From Lojkania enalia (Eukaryota; Ascomycota; Dothideomycetes; Pleosporales), in the NCBI GenBank assembly GCA_010094045.1, contig ML986776.1, positions 28,320 through 92,319 of the forward strand: a DNA stretch of 64,000 bases, in the 5' to 3' direction. Position 1 is the first letter of the stretch, and every line of letters starts with the position of its first letter. The notes under the pieces were generated by a model that saw only the letters and a program-made list of their open reading frames with translations, had not been told where the DNA came from and did no database searches. This document shows positions 31,538 through 41,851 of the stretch, one piece after another. Position numbers and translations under genes: made by a program.

Positions 31538-32797
31538 GCGTCGCGCTAGAGATGGATTACATATAGGTATTTTAAGACGGGAAGCAACCAGATGTTTAAC
31601 TCATGTTAGAACCTATCCGACGCGACTGAAGACGACATGATTCCATTCGAGCTAGCCTTTGCACGTGAACGATGTTGCTATCGAAGCGCGCATCGATACC
31701 CTTCATACTGAGACTTCTTTGGTGAAAGATGACACTTCATAATGTCAGAAGCGCGGCTCTACACCACTGCGCTACTGCAACGAAAAGGTACGAATGATCA
31801 ATATCGATGATCATGGGTGTAGAATAGTATATATACCCTTACATTTATCAGGCTTGTGGTTTACTTCAATGGGAAGAAGTATCTGCCAAACAATATACGC
31901 TTATTAGAGAAATACTTGCGTGGTCGGGCGAGACACCTCAGTTGCCGTACTGGTGCAAGAAAGGAAGAGGAGGACCGAGGGGAACCCAGTTTAGGGTTTT
32001 TTTTTCTTTTTGGAAGGTACCTTTAGCATCGCTAGCTAGACTAGCATCACCAACCGCACCAACCAGGCCAGCGTCGTCAGAATCTTTGGCAGGCCGAAGA
32101 TATACACCGCGAGGAATTGTTACGTCTATGGCGCCCCCGACAGCCGGAACTTTGCCTAATCGCGGCGGTTCTTCTAAGTCGTCTGAGGCTCTCCGACAGA
32201 GGGGGGCTGTATGTTCGGTTGCGGGCTGTGTTGAATAATAGTCGTAGTAAATTTCCTATGAGATGCTACTCTCGACGCCCCTAGGACTGGATGTCTAAGG
32301 ATGGCTATAGATGCTGAGATATGTGTGTAGTATCTGGAATCATATCCCGGTAGTCCTGCTATGGGCCGGTGGACAAACAAAATGTGGTCTAGTGTGGTTA
32401 GTAGTGCGTTGGTAATATCGGTAGGTGTATGGTGAGTTAACTGTGCCATAGCTTCGTCCAATCAGAGACACTTATTAAACAACCACATCAACCCTGCAAC
32501 ATGTTCGACTCCTTGACAATCATGTGTAGGCTAGGAACACGTTCCGTGCGATTACTATTTCGACATTTGATTATATACCAAAGCCCGCAGAGCGCATGAT
32601 CGAATAGCCGGGGCGCGTGGTGCTGACCCGAGATGCCTCGGTATCCCGCTCGCCCCACAGACTGTTAAAGAGTGGCGGCTGCTCTCTGATCCTGCTCCAG
32701 ACTCCGCACTTTTCTTCCTGCCCTTCACCTGCTTCTGCAATCATCCTTTTCCTAGGGTTTTCTTCGTGTCAATTGCTCGATACAGGCTGAGACCAAG
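31538..32797. other. spacer upstream of the thiolase gene
   Basis: No gene I can support. A 98-codon open frame at 31942-32238 and a minus-strand one below 32449 have no motif. The last 300 bp, with pyrimidine-rich tracts, presumably contains the thiolase promoter. Confidence 0.4.
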
Positions 32798-34147
32798 ATG
32801 ACGGAACGACTGAAGTCCATTGTGTCGCACATGACCCCATCAAAGAGCGGAGTGTCAGCTATGTAAGCTATCTCTTTGCGTCGGATGGCTACCATCATTG
32901 GCCGACGAGCGTAAAGCAAAAATGCACTGCACATCCCGAGCTAACAGAGACCGATTAGCACGACGAAGAACCCTGACGACATTGTCATCACGCTCGCCGT
33001 CCGCACGCCGCTCGCAAAGGCGCGCAAAGGGGGCTTCAAGGACACGCCGCTCGATGGCATCGTCGTCAAGCTACTGAAGCAGGTAATTGCGAAGTCGAAG
33101 CTCGACCCGGCGCTCGTCGAGGACATATGTTTGGGAAATGTCTCGGATGCGAAGGCAGCATACTTCTGCCGGGCAGCCATGCTCGGCGCCGGCTTTCCCA
33201 ACACTACCGCCGGCTCGTCCGTAAACCGATTCTGCAGCTCCGGTCTGAAGGCTGTGCAAGATATTGCAAATCAAATCGCTACGGGAGCCATCGAAATCGG
33301 CCTCGCGGTGGGCGCCGAGTCCATGACCGCTGGTGGAGACAGACTCGAGCGTCCCTTCTTCGGGGAGATCCTTGAGAACCAGGAAGCGTGCGATTGTATG
33401 CAGCCCATGGGCCAGACATCTGAGAACGTCGGCAAGGATTTCAACATCTCAAGGGAGGCGCAGGACAGATTTGCTTGCGAGAGCTTTAGGAGAGCCGAGG
33501 TCGCGCAGAAGGCCGGCTGGTTCGACGACGAGATCGTACCGATCCAGGTTAAAGTCAAGGACCCGAAGACAGGCGAGGAGAAGGATGTCACACTTACAAA
33601 AGATGAGGGTCCAAGATGGGGAACTACGTATGAAGGCCTGAGCAAGATCCGACCGGCATTTATGCCGCATGGTGACAGATCGACTGGTGGCAACTCCTCG
33701 CAAGTCACTGACGGCGCTGCTGCAGTGTTGCTCATGAAACGCTCGAAGGCTCAGGAGCTTGGCCAGCCTATCCTAGCCAAGTTCGTTGGTGCTACGGTCG
33801 CCGGTCTCGCTCCCCGAATTATGGGTATTGGCCCCTCAATCGCCATCCCCAAGCTGTTGACCAAGTTCAATATTTCGGTCGATGAGATCGATCTAATTGA
33901 GATTAACGAAGCATTTGCATCCATGGCTGTCTATTGCCTCGAGACTCTAAAGATTGATCACTCCAAGTTGAACGTACGCGGTGGAGCCATTGCTCTTGGA
34001 CACCCATTGGGGTGCACAGGTGCCAGACAGATTGTGACAGGTCTGAGCGAGTGCAGGAGGCAAAAGAAGAAGATCTTGCTCACATCAATGTGTATTGGAA
34101 CGGGAATGGGTATGGCTGGCTTGTTCGTAAATGAGCAAAACGTATAA
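32798..34147 (+). CDS. POT1: peroxisomal 3-ketoacyl-CoA thiolase
   Basis: Last step of fatty-acid beta-oxidation: thiolytic cleavage of 3-ketoacyl-CoA to acetyl-CoA and a shortened acyl-CoA. Two exons, 32798-32862 and 32959-34147 (96-nt intron, GTAAGC..TTAG), giving 417 residues, the usual family length. The nucleophile Cys is in SSVNRFCSSGL; NEAFASMAVYC, GGAIALGHPLGCTGAR and the second catalytic Cys in MCIGTGMGMA are all present. The N-terminus reads MTERLKSIVSHM, that is R-L-x5-H-M, close to the PTS2 peroxisomal signal R-L-x5-H-(L/A), so import by the Pex7 route is likely. Without the small first exon this signal would be missed. I see no disabling change. The symbol is that of the yeast counterpart. 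Confidence 0.95.
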
Positions 34148-34306
34148 ATAGAGAATTGGCAACTGTATATGTTCTAATCAACGAACCTTAACGATCGTAC
34201 CTACTTAAGACTATGTCTTAAGCTGTAACGTCCGAGGCTGATACTAGGCATTTCGCCAAGATATATTTCCGGAAACGAACTAGGAAGGATTTGAGGAGCT
34301 GTTGCC

Positions 34307-34549
34307 TTAGACTGGGGGCCGTGTTTTTAAGAGATCCACAACCTCGGGGCGACGCAATTGCTCTTCAATACTCAGCTCTCTGAGCCCTTCTGTGACTAGT
34401 TCTGCATTCTTTGATTGAACGGAAGCATATACACGGAAAGGAGACGCTATCAGGTGCTTTCGTGTCTCTATTGTTATTCGTCCTTGACTGATCGCTACTG
34501 TGCCGCACGAAGTGGAGCATCCAGGGACACGACCTCGTAGCCACCCCAT
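34307..34549 (-). CDS. small hypothetical protein
   Basis: An open frame of 80 codons from ATG 34549 (MGWLRGRVPGCSTSCG) to the stop at 34307, ending RPEVVDLLKTRPPV. The composition looks like real protein in its second half (VYASVQSKNAELVTEGLREL), but I do not recognise a family and cannot tell whether it has further exons. It lies divergent from, and about 145 bp from, the next gene. Confidence 0.35.
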   Translation of the reverse strand: MGWLRGRVPGCSTSCGTVAISQGRITIETRKHLIASPFRVYASVQSKNAELVTEGLRELSIEEQLRRPEVVDLLKTRPPV

Positions 34550-34693
34550 CAGATTCTCGTACCTCGACTTTTCAACCAGCTCTCTAAAGTCACTTCACTC
34601 TATCTTCGCGGGTAACTCCTAACGGGAAATCATCAACATTCAAGGCGAAACTCAACTGAAAGGCCGCACGAGTGTGCAATCAAGGGGTTACAA

Positions 34694-35256
34694 ATGGGCC
34701 AATCACAGTCCGCACCCGCACCGCAGCGTGCTACGACGCCGGAACCGGATATCGATCCTGAGGAGCGGGCAAGGAGGCAGGAAGAGGTGAGGAATTTTCC
34801 CAAAAAAAAATATGTTTTTTTTTTTTTTAATTGAGTAATAAAACTTGACGAATTCCGAACACGCATTCCCCATAAATTTGATTCTCCATCCTCTTCGTAT
34901 TCACGTGGATTCTTCCAGCACGTGCACGAGAGTACTCGCATATCATTCTTCTTCTTCTTCTTCTTCTTTTTTTTTTTGTTCACCCCGTCGTGCAATCCTC
35001 TCTCCCGTTGCGGTTCTAGCATCAAATTCGTTGCCTAGCGCCCATGTTCACATACGAATAGGACCGCGCCCGCCGCGCCGCAGCCGTCGAGCAGCGACTT
35101 GCAGCCATGCAGAAGCGCAGCGGCGCAAAGGCGTCATCAACCCCGGCAAATGGAAACGGCGAAAAGAAGAAGCTGAGTGCGCTCGAGGAGATGAGTAGAG
35201 AGAATCGGGGATGGCGGGATGCGGATGCGGCGGCGGATATGAGAGCTTATAATTAG
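34694..35256 (+). CDS. small Arg/Ala-rich protein with N-myristoylation motif
   Basis: Two exons, 34694-34786 and 35062-35256, give a 95-residue protein with the join in frame. It begins MGQSQSAPAP, which fits the N-myristoylation consensus (Gly2, Ser at position 6), so membrane attachment is plausible. The middle is a charged helix spanning the splice (PEERARRQEE, then DRARRAAAVEQRLAAMQKR), resembling the helical p97/Cdc48-binding stretch of small SVIP-like proteins; that similarity is suggestive only. The C-terminus ends SRENRGWRDADAAADMRAYN. The intron is unusually long for this window (275 nt) and contains a poly-T tract and TTC repeats. I cannot assign a function. Confidence 0.65.
34801..34978. 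repeat. homopolymer and TTC tracts in an intron
   Basis: An A9 run followed within a few bases by a T15-T16 run (34801-34829), then a (TTC)n tract ending in poly-T (about 34946-34978), all within the 275-nt intron of the small protein gene. Confidence 0.8.
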
Positions 35257-35444
35257 GCATTCGACGGGCGAGGGGGGAATCGAAAGGGCGCGAGGGTTTT
35301 GGGCTGTTTGAGGGCTGTGCATGCGCGGTTTACTTTTGTCTCTCGTTTCTGTTTTCTGGCTTCTGGGTTTCTTGGATCGGAGATGTAGTACGCAATACGC
35401 GTTCCATTATCTAGTATATCGGGTCGCAGTCCTGTATCTGACGC

Positions 35445-38400
35445 CTAACATTCTACCCGCACCCACTGTCCCCATTCCACCTTCACACTGCCAACAAGTC
35501 CATACCCTTCATACGGCAACTCGCGATATCCAGATTGCCGCTCGGCTGCCACGGCCCCGGCCACCCACGTCCTATCTGCCTCCGCCTTAATCCTATTGAA
35601 TAGCGTCGTCGTCACGTCGATCTTCAGCGCATATGTCCGCCCGCTTTCCAAATCCCCGAGCTCTAGGATAGGGCTTGCGGGATCGATAGGAGGGAGGAGT
35701 CGGCCGTCCAAATATGCGCGGGCGGTGTGCTGGATTGGCGGCAGGGAGAGGATGCCAACGAATTGTAGCGGGGAAGGGGTTGTCGGAACGGTGAAATTCG
35801 TGGTGTAGTGGCCCACACCCGATACCGGGTTTAGGGATGCGGAGATCGTGTTCCAGGGCACGAGGCTGATGTTGCGGAAAGTGTGGTGCGTGATCTCGGT
35901 TTTGATGGCGAACCGGTCGGGGTCGGAGTGCCAGTCTTCAATTAGAAGGTCCCAGGCTGTGAGACTTGTGGGTTGAGGGAGTGAGGCGTTGAATGTGTAA
36001 GTTCTGCCGGTGGAGGTGGTCAGTGATGCGCGGTCGGTGATGAGAGCGAATGTGCCGTTGGGCTTGGAATCTAGAGAAGTCACGCCGCCGGATGTACTAA
36101 GGAATGTGCATTTGGGCGCGGGGGCGGAGCGGTGTAAAGCCAGAATGAGCGTCTCGTTCGCTTTGAGGAAAATGGGGACAATAATGGCGGAGTCCATCGT
36201 GCTATATTGGAGAAGTGGAGTCTGAGATCCGATCCAGGCATCGTAGATATATGGTATAACGCCATGTGCGCTGATCCTGGCGGTGCAATGCGTGGAATTG
36301 ACTTGGTCGTTGAAGAAGTAGATGTACTCTACATCGCCAGTTGATCGCCAGACCGGGAATACAGGGTTTGAAGAGCAGTTCAGGGCCACTCGTGGGTCTA
36401 TTCCAGAATTTAATAGTGTACCTGGCAGTTTGTCGACGCTTTCAATCTGAAACACTTTACTATTAGGAAGCGAAACAAGTTTTGAGATTGCCGTCTCAAG
36501 TGCCAATTGATTTGAGGGCGTGTTAGGATATGACTGACTCGGCGGAGGACCTATGAAGATAATGGGGAGCCCTGAGGAGGACAATTTGATAAGAGCTTCT
36601 GCAGCTTCGACTGTAGCGACCGTCTGTTTATTGAAAATAAGAGCTTGATAGGCTGGGGCTCCAAGTGTGCTTTCCTTTACAGTGGCATAAGCAGAAATGA
36701 GATTATCGGGGCCAAGATAATCGTACGTATAACCTAAACTAATTAGGCTAATAAGTAAAATAACGAGCTAGAACGATGCATACCGAGATTCTGGAGATTC
36801 GTGGATTTGTATTGCGCTTGAGCTTTCCAAGGGGAAGCATAATGATAGAACACTAGATCCACTTTAGGGCTGCCCTGTTGCAAAACCCACTGGTTGCGTC
36901 CAACATAATCAAGCGCATCTTTCATGTGCTGCCACGCAGGTTGGATCGGATTCCACATATCTGTAAACTCATACCAAAAGGTCGTATAACCAGGCCAAGT
37001 CGTGTTAGGATAAGCCGTCGTACTAGGAAATCCATGAAGAACATTCATTGAAAAACCTCCAGCGAAAGACCGTTTGATTTGTTGAAGGAGGTCGGGGACG
37101 CGAAGTGTATATGCTGGGACCCTAACAGCTCCAAGTTCTGTGGAGATAACAGCCTTGTTTGTGAGATGAGCGGGCCCCGAGAATTGCCGGTACGTGTCTA
37201 CAAGTTGACCGAAACCGAGAGATTCGCCCTCAGGAGCATCAACCAGAGGGATATCGCTAAACTTGAAGTGCATCAGTGCTGAGGCATGTTCATTGATTCC
37301 AAGGGATCCCTTACCATCTGGAGTGGCATGTTGTATGCTGGCTGTGTAGAGTATTGATTCCCAATTGAGTGTGTCCATTCCTGAAAATGAGATAGATATT
37401 CTTGATACCCATCGTTCAGAATATCTCGATAGTTCATCTGATACACATTTTTTCCGACGTTCATCTCATTTCCGAATCCATAAATCTCATCGTATACGGG
37501 TATATATCCGCCCCACGAATTCCAAGCACCAAATAGCACAGGCAAGTATGGCGTCAACTCATATCCATGTCTCTCTCGAAATCGGTCCAAAAGTCCCGGT
37601 GTCCAGTAAAGTGCGGCAAGAAACTCCATACTATCCTCCCATGCTGCATGTTATCAGCTAGCCATCATTTCCCGCAACCTTCACGAGCTTACCGTACTTC
37701 CCGACATGCCTCAACAAATGCGCCACTTCATTGTCAGACAATATATACTTATCCCAGAAGTCCGTCACCTTTGCAGCACCAGCTTTGCTAAAATGATCAA
37801 CTGTCCACGACCCATTGCCGACAAAATCGGTAGCATTCGGCCCTGGATCGCAGGATCTCTGGTTCGTATAAGCTTCCCAGAAACTAAAGATCTTGTACGT
37901 CTTGGTGGAATCCGGCGGTGCCCACTGTAGGGACCAACCATCCTCGACCAAAGGCATGAGGTCAATGAACGAACTCTGATTGAGATGTACAGTCCGTATA
38001 CCGGTCTCTGGATCCCTGGTAGATTCTGCTACAGTCAGCATTATAGAGTCTGTTACGCCAGCGCACATACCGCTAATAACCTCAAAGGCGATCACGGCGG
38101 TAAGATTCGGTGCTTGGTACTGCTGAAGGGGATGCATGAATCCTAGTCCCGACAGCATAATATCAGTCGGCAGTCTGGCCATCGGCACCGGAGCCGAAAA
38201 GCTTCCCTTCGGAGAGATAGTCGTATTTCCCATCAGCAACTGCACTGCAAGTCCAGGTACGCCGACTTCCGTCGGCACTCCTTGTCCCTGATTTGCGCCC
38301 AGGGAATAGTCGATCACGATGCCCGTCTGCTTAGCAGTCTGTAAAATACTCTTAAACAGAGAAACAAAAGCTGGAGTCCCAAATCCATATTGGCTCCAGT

Positions 38401-38709
38401 CTGGCAGGCTGGGAGAGTTGGCAAAGCCGTAAAGATAGAATGGAAGGATCTCTAAACCACCAGCTCCTGCTGCTTTTGCTTCGCGGATGTCATTGGCTAC
38501 AGTATCTGCTGATATACTTGCATCAGGCAGCCTATTCATAATCAGTGTTAGGGGCGTTTCCTCCAAAGATGGCCATACCAATAGCGAAACTTTGGTCGAT
38601 ACTCAGGTGCAGGGTCACGAAATTCGTCGTTCAACTGGCCCCAAGCAGATGTGAAATGTGTTGTAGTAGTTAATGCTAAAGAAATGAAGGTAGAAATTGA
38701 AAACAACAT
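35445..38709 (-). CDS. secreted GH106-like glycoside hydrolase (alpha-L-rhamnosidase family)
   Basis: Extracellular enzyme predicted to release rhamnose from plant cell-wall or other glycans; exact specificity unknown. Five exons on the minus strand: 38709-38579, 38531-37693, 37643-37315, 37261-36784 and 36733-35445, with introns of 47-53 nt and every join in frame, giving 1021 residues. The N-terminus (MLFSISTFISLALTTTTHF) is a signal peptide. Family blocks: YRPKFRYWLPDAS, created by the first splice; AKAAGAGGLEILPFYLYG; YGFGTPAF; DYSLGANQGQGVP; YAWEDSMEF, created by the second splice; WTPGL; PLVDAPEGESLGFGQ, which follows the third splice. Many N-glycosylation sequons are present. The catalytic acids cannot be named by eye. 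It has the length of the family. Confidence 0.85.
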
Positions 38710-39651
38710 AACTAAAATTAATTCAGCGCTTCGATTGATGAGACGTTTGTTGAGAAGTATTCACCTTACGTGGTGGTTCTCGTTGAGGTATGAGTGAAAC
38801 ATCCACTACATTGAACTCATATCGAAGAAAAAGCGGGTAGAAACCAAATAGTAGTCAGGCATCTTTATATGTGAAATCCGAAGATCAGGTACAGCAATGG
38901 CGGGGACTCTAGTTGTGGGGTTGGGGTTTATTTGGTTTTGCAGGGGTTATCGTGGCTATAGATGTGCAGAACGCTCAATTGACCTATAAAAGTAAGTTTG
39001 AAAGAGCATATAATCGACCTAGCGAAGGCTTAATCAAAGAACAAATGAATTAGGTATGCAAACCGAACTCAGCCACCAGTAGGCTTCAGCCAAGTACGAC
39101 AAGTACGACGCACTTTGAAGATTTAGCCGAACATACTCGATATTCTAGGAAACCTGTACGCAATTTACACTCGAGGTAATATTTCGCCGTGGGTTATTTC
39201 GACCGCACACAAGAAGTTTCGCCTTCGCTAACCTTCTTGTTTTGACGTCCGTGAATAAATAACTTTATACTTACGGTGCCTTCTATTCAGGGGCCGAGAT
39301 TCTCAGCTTGCGAAAGATGCCTTATTCTACAATCCTCAGCGCAAGGTTTCTAGCATTTAGCTCGTTTCCAACACCACCGGCGAGGACTGGAATGGAAGCC
39401 AATCGTGATACTACAAGCATTATCGACCTTGATGCATCTACTAGTCTCTATGACGAGCAAATAGGATTAGAGTAAACATCGAACAGAATACTTTTATCAA
39501 CGCTATCGAACACAATGCATTCCCTATATGCTCCGCTCATGCACTAAAAACAACAATGCCAGGTATCTCAAAAAAAAAAAAAAAAAAAAAAAAAAAAAGC
39601 CCCACGTAAACAATAATTCAAAACTCCAGCCAAAAGGGACTTTTCATTTGA
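38710..39651. other. intergenic, with an A28 tract
   Basis: Shared upstream region of the GH106-like gene and downstream region of the Spo7-like gene. It contains a run of 28 A residues near 39571-39598. No gene is recognised. Confidence 0.5.
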
Positions 39652-41175
39652 TCAGGCGCTCGGTGCATTCGGGAATACATTTCCATCTTCGTTGACCGTT
39701 CTCCCATTCTCGTTTCTCTGAGAAGGTTGAGGCGGCGGCCCTATGTTTCCACGTTCCGAACTTTCGTAACCTAGTGGCTCGCGATCATACTCTGAGAGAC
39801 TTTCTGCAGTGCTAAGAGTGCTCGCTCTCTTACTCTGCCGAGGTTGAGTTTCGTTTGGAGTGCCGGGTCTCGAGCCCGAGGGTGTGAGTCTAGCCGGGGC
39901 CGGGGCTCGCGCTGATTGCGACGAACCAGGCTGGATGCTGGCATTCTTCTTTCGCCTTGAGTCGGAGCGCGTAGTGTTGCTACCAGTTGTACTGTTACTC
40001 CAGCGACGCTCTCGTTGTTCCAGAGGTCGAAGCCGTTCGTCGAGCTCTGGGGTCGGGGTTGTGCTTCGAGAAGAGCTGCGCGAATGCGAGCCATCCCTAC
40101 CGCGGAGCGCACTTGGCCTTCTTTTCCGGTGCGCTGTTGTGGACAACGAATGTGAGTGGCCATGGCCGGTCTTTTCCACGTCCGCAGATTTGCTCGTGAT
40201 GCCTCTTGCTCTCTTCCAGCCCCGCCAGCCGGTCCACCACAGCCATCCGCCTTCCTGCCGAGCTATTTCCCGTTGTCTTGCACGAACTCGCTTCCTAAGC
40301 TCGGTCCGGCGTTCGTTCTCTCGTTCCCAATACTCGGTCCTATAGACCTCCCAGTCTTCGCGGAAATCAGGAGTAAAAGGCTTCGGCAGCAATAGGAGCT
40401 TGATATAATCACCGCCCGGCGCGATGTCCTCCTCAGCATACTCCTTCCCATCCTCGATGATCCGATGCCTTGGCCGTCCATCACTGAGGTCGTTTTTCTT
40501 CTCTTGCGATGAGTTGATGAAATGATAACTGCTTCCGCTCGTTTCGCCGCCCCAAAGCCCGCCCGAGAATGGCAGGATGAATAACAGCCATCCCATCAGT
40601 TCCATCCACCATGGACCCCTGATAACCACAATCTTTGCGTTCATGCCTCTCAGCCCGCGATTCGCAATGCCGATCCAGCGCCGTGGCCAGCGGACGCCAC
40701 GTTCCCATTGCCCTGTTGCCCAGAAAAGGATTGCGGTCACAATCCCGGTGATCAGGGACAGTTTCTGGAAAAGGTCAAGAAGCCAGTATTGCGAGCCTCC
40801 AATACCCTTCCCGTCGTCTCTAGGCCGTAGCCAGAGCAGGTACGTAAAGTATAAAATCCACACAGCCAACAGCGTCAACACAAATGTGTTCTGCCTTCTC
40901 CTCGCTCGCAGGGTCAGGTACTGGCTCCGCAAACTGGCTTCCATAATCAAGAGATTGAGATATATCTGCGGCGGCGATGAGGGAAGCAGCGACGTAGGGT
41001 CGGATGGGGGATGCGGCGGACGGGGCGTCTTGATCGAGGCAAGCCGGTCGTTGGCATCATGGGCTGGCGGCGACGCAAAAGCTGAGGTAGCCACTTGGTT
41101 TGCCGACGTGTTTGGAGCTGGTGCACCCTTGACCAGCTGGTCCAGCGTAGGGGCCGGGGAATTGCTGCCGGCCAT
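39652..41175 (-). CDS. spo7: Spo7-like regulatory subunit of the Nem1-Spo7 phosphatase
   Basis: Membrane partner of the Nem1 phosphatase at the ER/nuclear envelope; the complex activates the phosphatidate phosphatase Pah1/lipin and so balances phospholipid and triacylglycerol synthesis. The 507-residue single-exon frame starts at ATG 41175. Residues 70-116 hold the Spo7 family core (IYLNLLIMEASLRSQY) including the LLI motif at 75-77 known to matter for Spo7 function in yeast, then a first membrane helix (TFVLTLLAVWILYFTYLLWL) and a second near 132-152 (LITGIVTAILFWATG). A further hydrophobic segment lies near 195-210. The long C-terminal tail is Ser/Arg-rich and disordered, as is usual in Pezizomycotina homologues, which are longer than the yeast protein. 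Confidence 0.85.
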   Translation of the reverse strand: MAGSNSPAPTLDQLVKGAPAPNTSANQVATSAFASPPAHDANDRLASIKTPRPPHPPSDPTSLLPSSPPQIYLNLLIMEASLRSQYLTLRARRRQNTFVLTLLAVWILYFTYLLWLRPRDDGKGIGGSQYWLLDLFQKLSLITGIVTAILFWATGQWERGVRWPRRWIGIANRGLRGMNAKIVVIRGPWWMELMGWLLFILPFSGGLWGGETSGSSYHFINSSQEKKNDLSDGRPRHRIIEDGKEYAEEDIAPGGDYIKLLLLPKPFTPDFREDWEVYRTEYWERENERRTELRKRVRARQREIARQEGGWLWWTGWRGWKRARGITSKSADVEKTGHGHSHSLSTTAHRKRRPSALRGRDGSHSRSSSRSTTPTPELDERLRPLEQRERRWSNSTTGSNTTRSDSRRKKNASIQPGSSQSARAPAPARLTPSGSRPGTPNETQPRQSKRASTLSTAESLSEYDREPLGYESSERGNIGPPPQPSQRNENGRTVNEDGNVFPNAPSA

Positions 41176-41851
41176 TGGGTGGCGGAAGACTCTAGGAGCT
41201 AGAGTCGAGCTGTGCGGATAGAAGCATGTGAAATGCGATTGCGGCAGGCCCGTTCACTGCAGCGGCACGACGGAGTTCCCAGAAGGATGCGGACTGTTGC
41301 CTCGCGACCAGCGAGTGCGTAGGGCCGTGGTGGTCAAAAGGCGCTGCCCAGCGAGCGGGGGTGCCCTTTTGAGGCCGAGGGATAATTAGTGACGGATAGC
41401 GTGTGCTCCTGTAGTGGAGGTTGGTGGAGTCGGCAGCATGATGTCGCTCGCTCGCTAAAAACGCGGTGAAGGCAGGGATTCGCTGTCCAGCGGGTCCAAC
41501 CCGTGAACCGCCCGGAGCAGACTGGCGCCATCGTCAATTAGGCAAGTCGACGTGATATGTCTTCACCGTCAATTCATAAACATCTATGAAAGCGATAGCT
41601 GGAACACGCGTGCATGGGGAGATGTCGTTCATGTGGGCAGACAGGCCACCTAGACTCCACCAGCTACAGAACAGTGAAACGGCGATGATTGGTACTACTC
41701 TATGCATATCCAAAAACAAAACTAAGAATAGATTATGCCGAAATAAAGAATAGTCAGAAGTCTTCTATATGCACTGTTCCAAGCGCTTTGCATGGATATC
41801 GATATGCCCGTAAACTCCAGACGCCGTTTTCCATTGCGAGTGCAGCCCCCG
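41176..41851. other. intergenic
   Basis: Between the 3' end of the lipid hydrolase and the start of the Spo7-like gene. It must hold the latter's promoter. Nothing specific is seen. Confidence 0.4.

Noticed and set aside
31740..31800. Possible tRNA on the minus strand (TAGCGCAGTGGTGTAGAGC, D-arm-like)
   Set aside because: No T-arm (GGTTCRANNCC) or closing acceptor stem follows within the right distance; at best a tRNA-derived fragment.
31942..32238. 98-codon frame upstream of the thiolase gene
   Set aside because: Low-complexity Ser/Pro/Arg composition, no motif, and no splice link to a neighbour.
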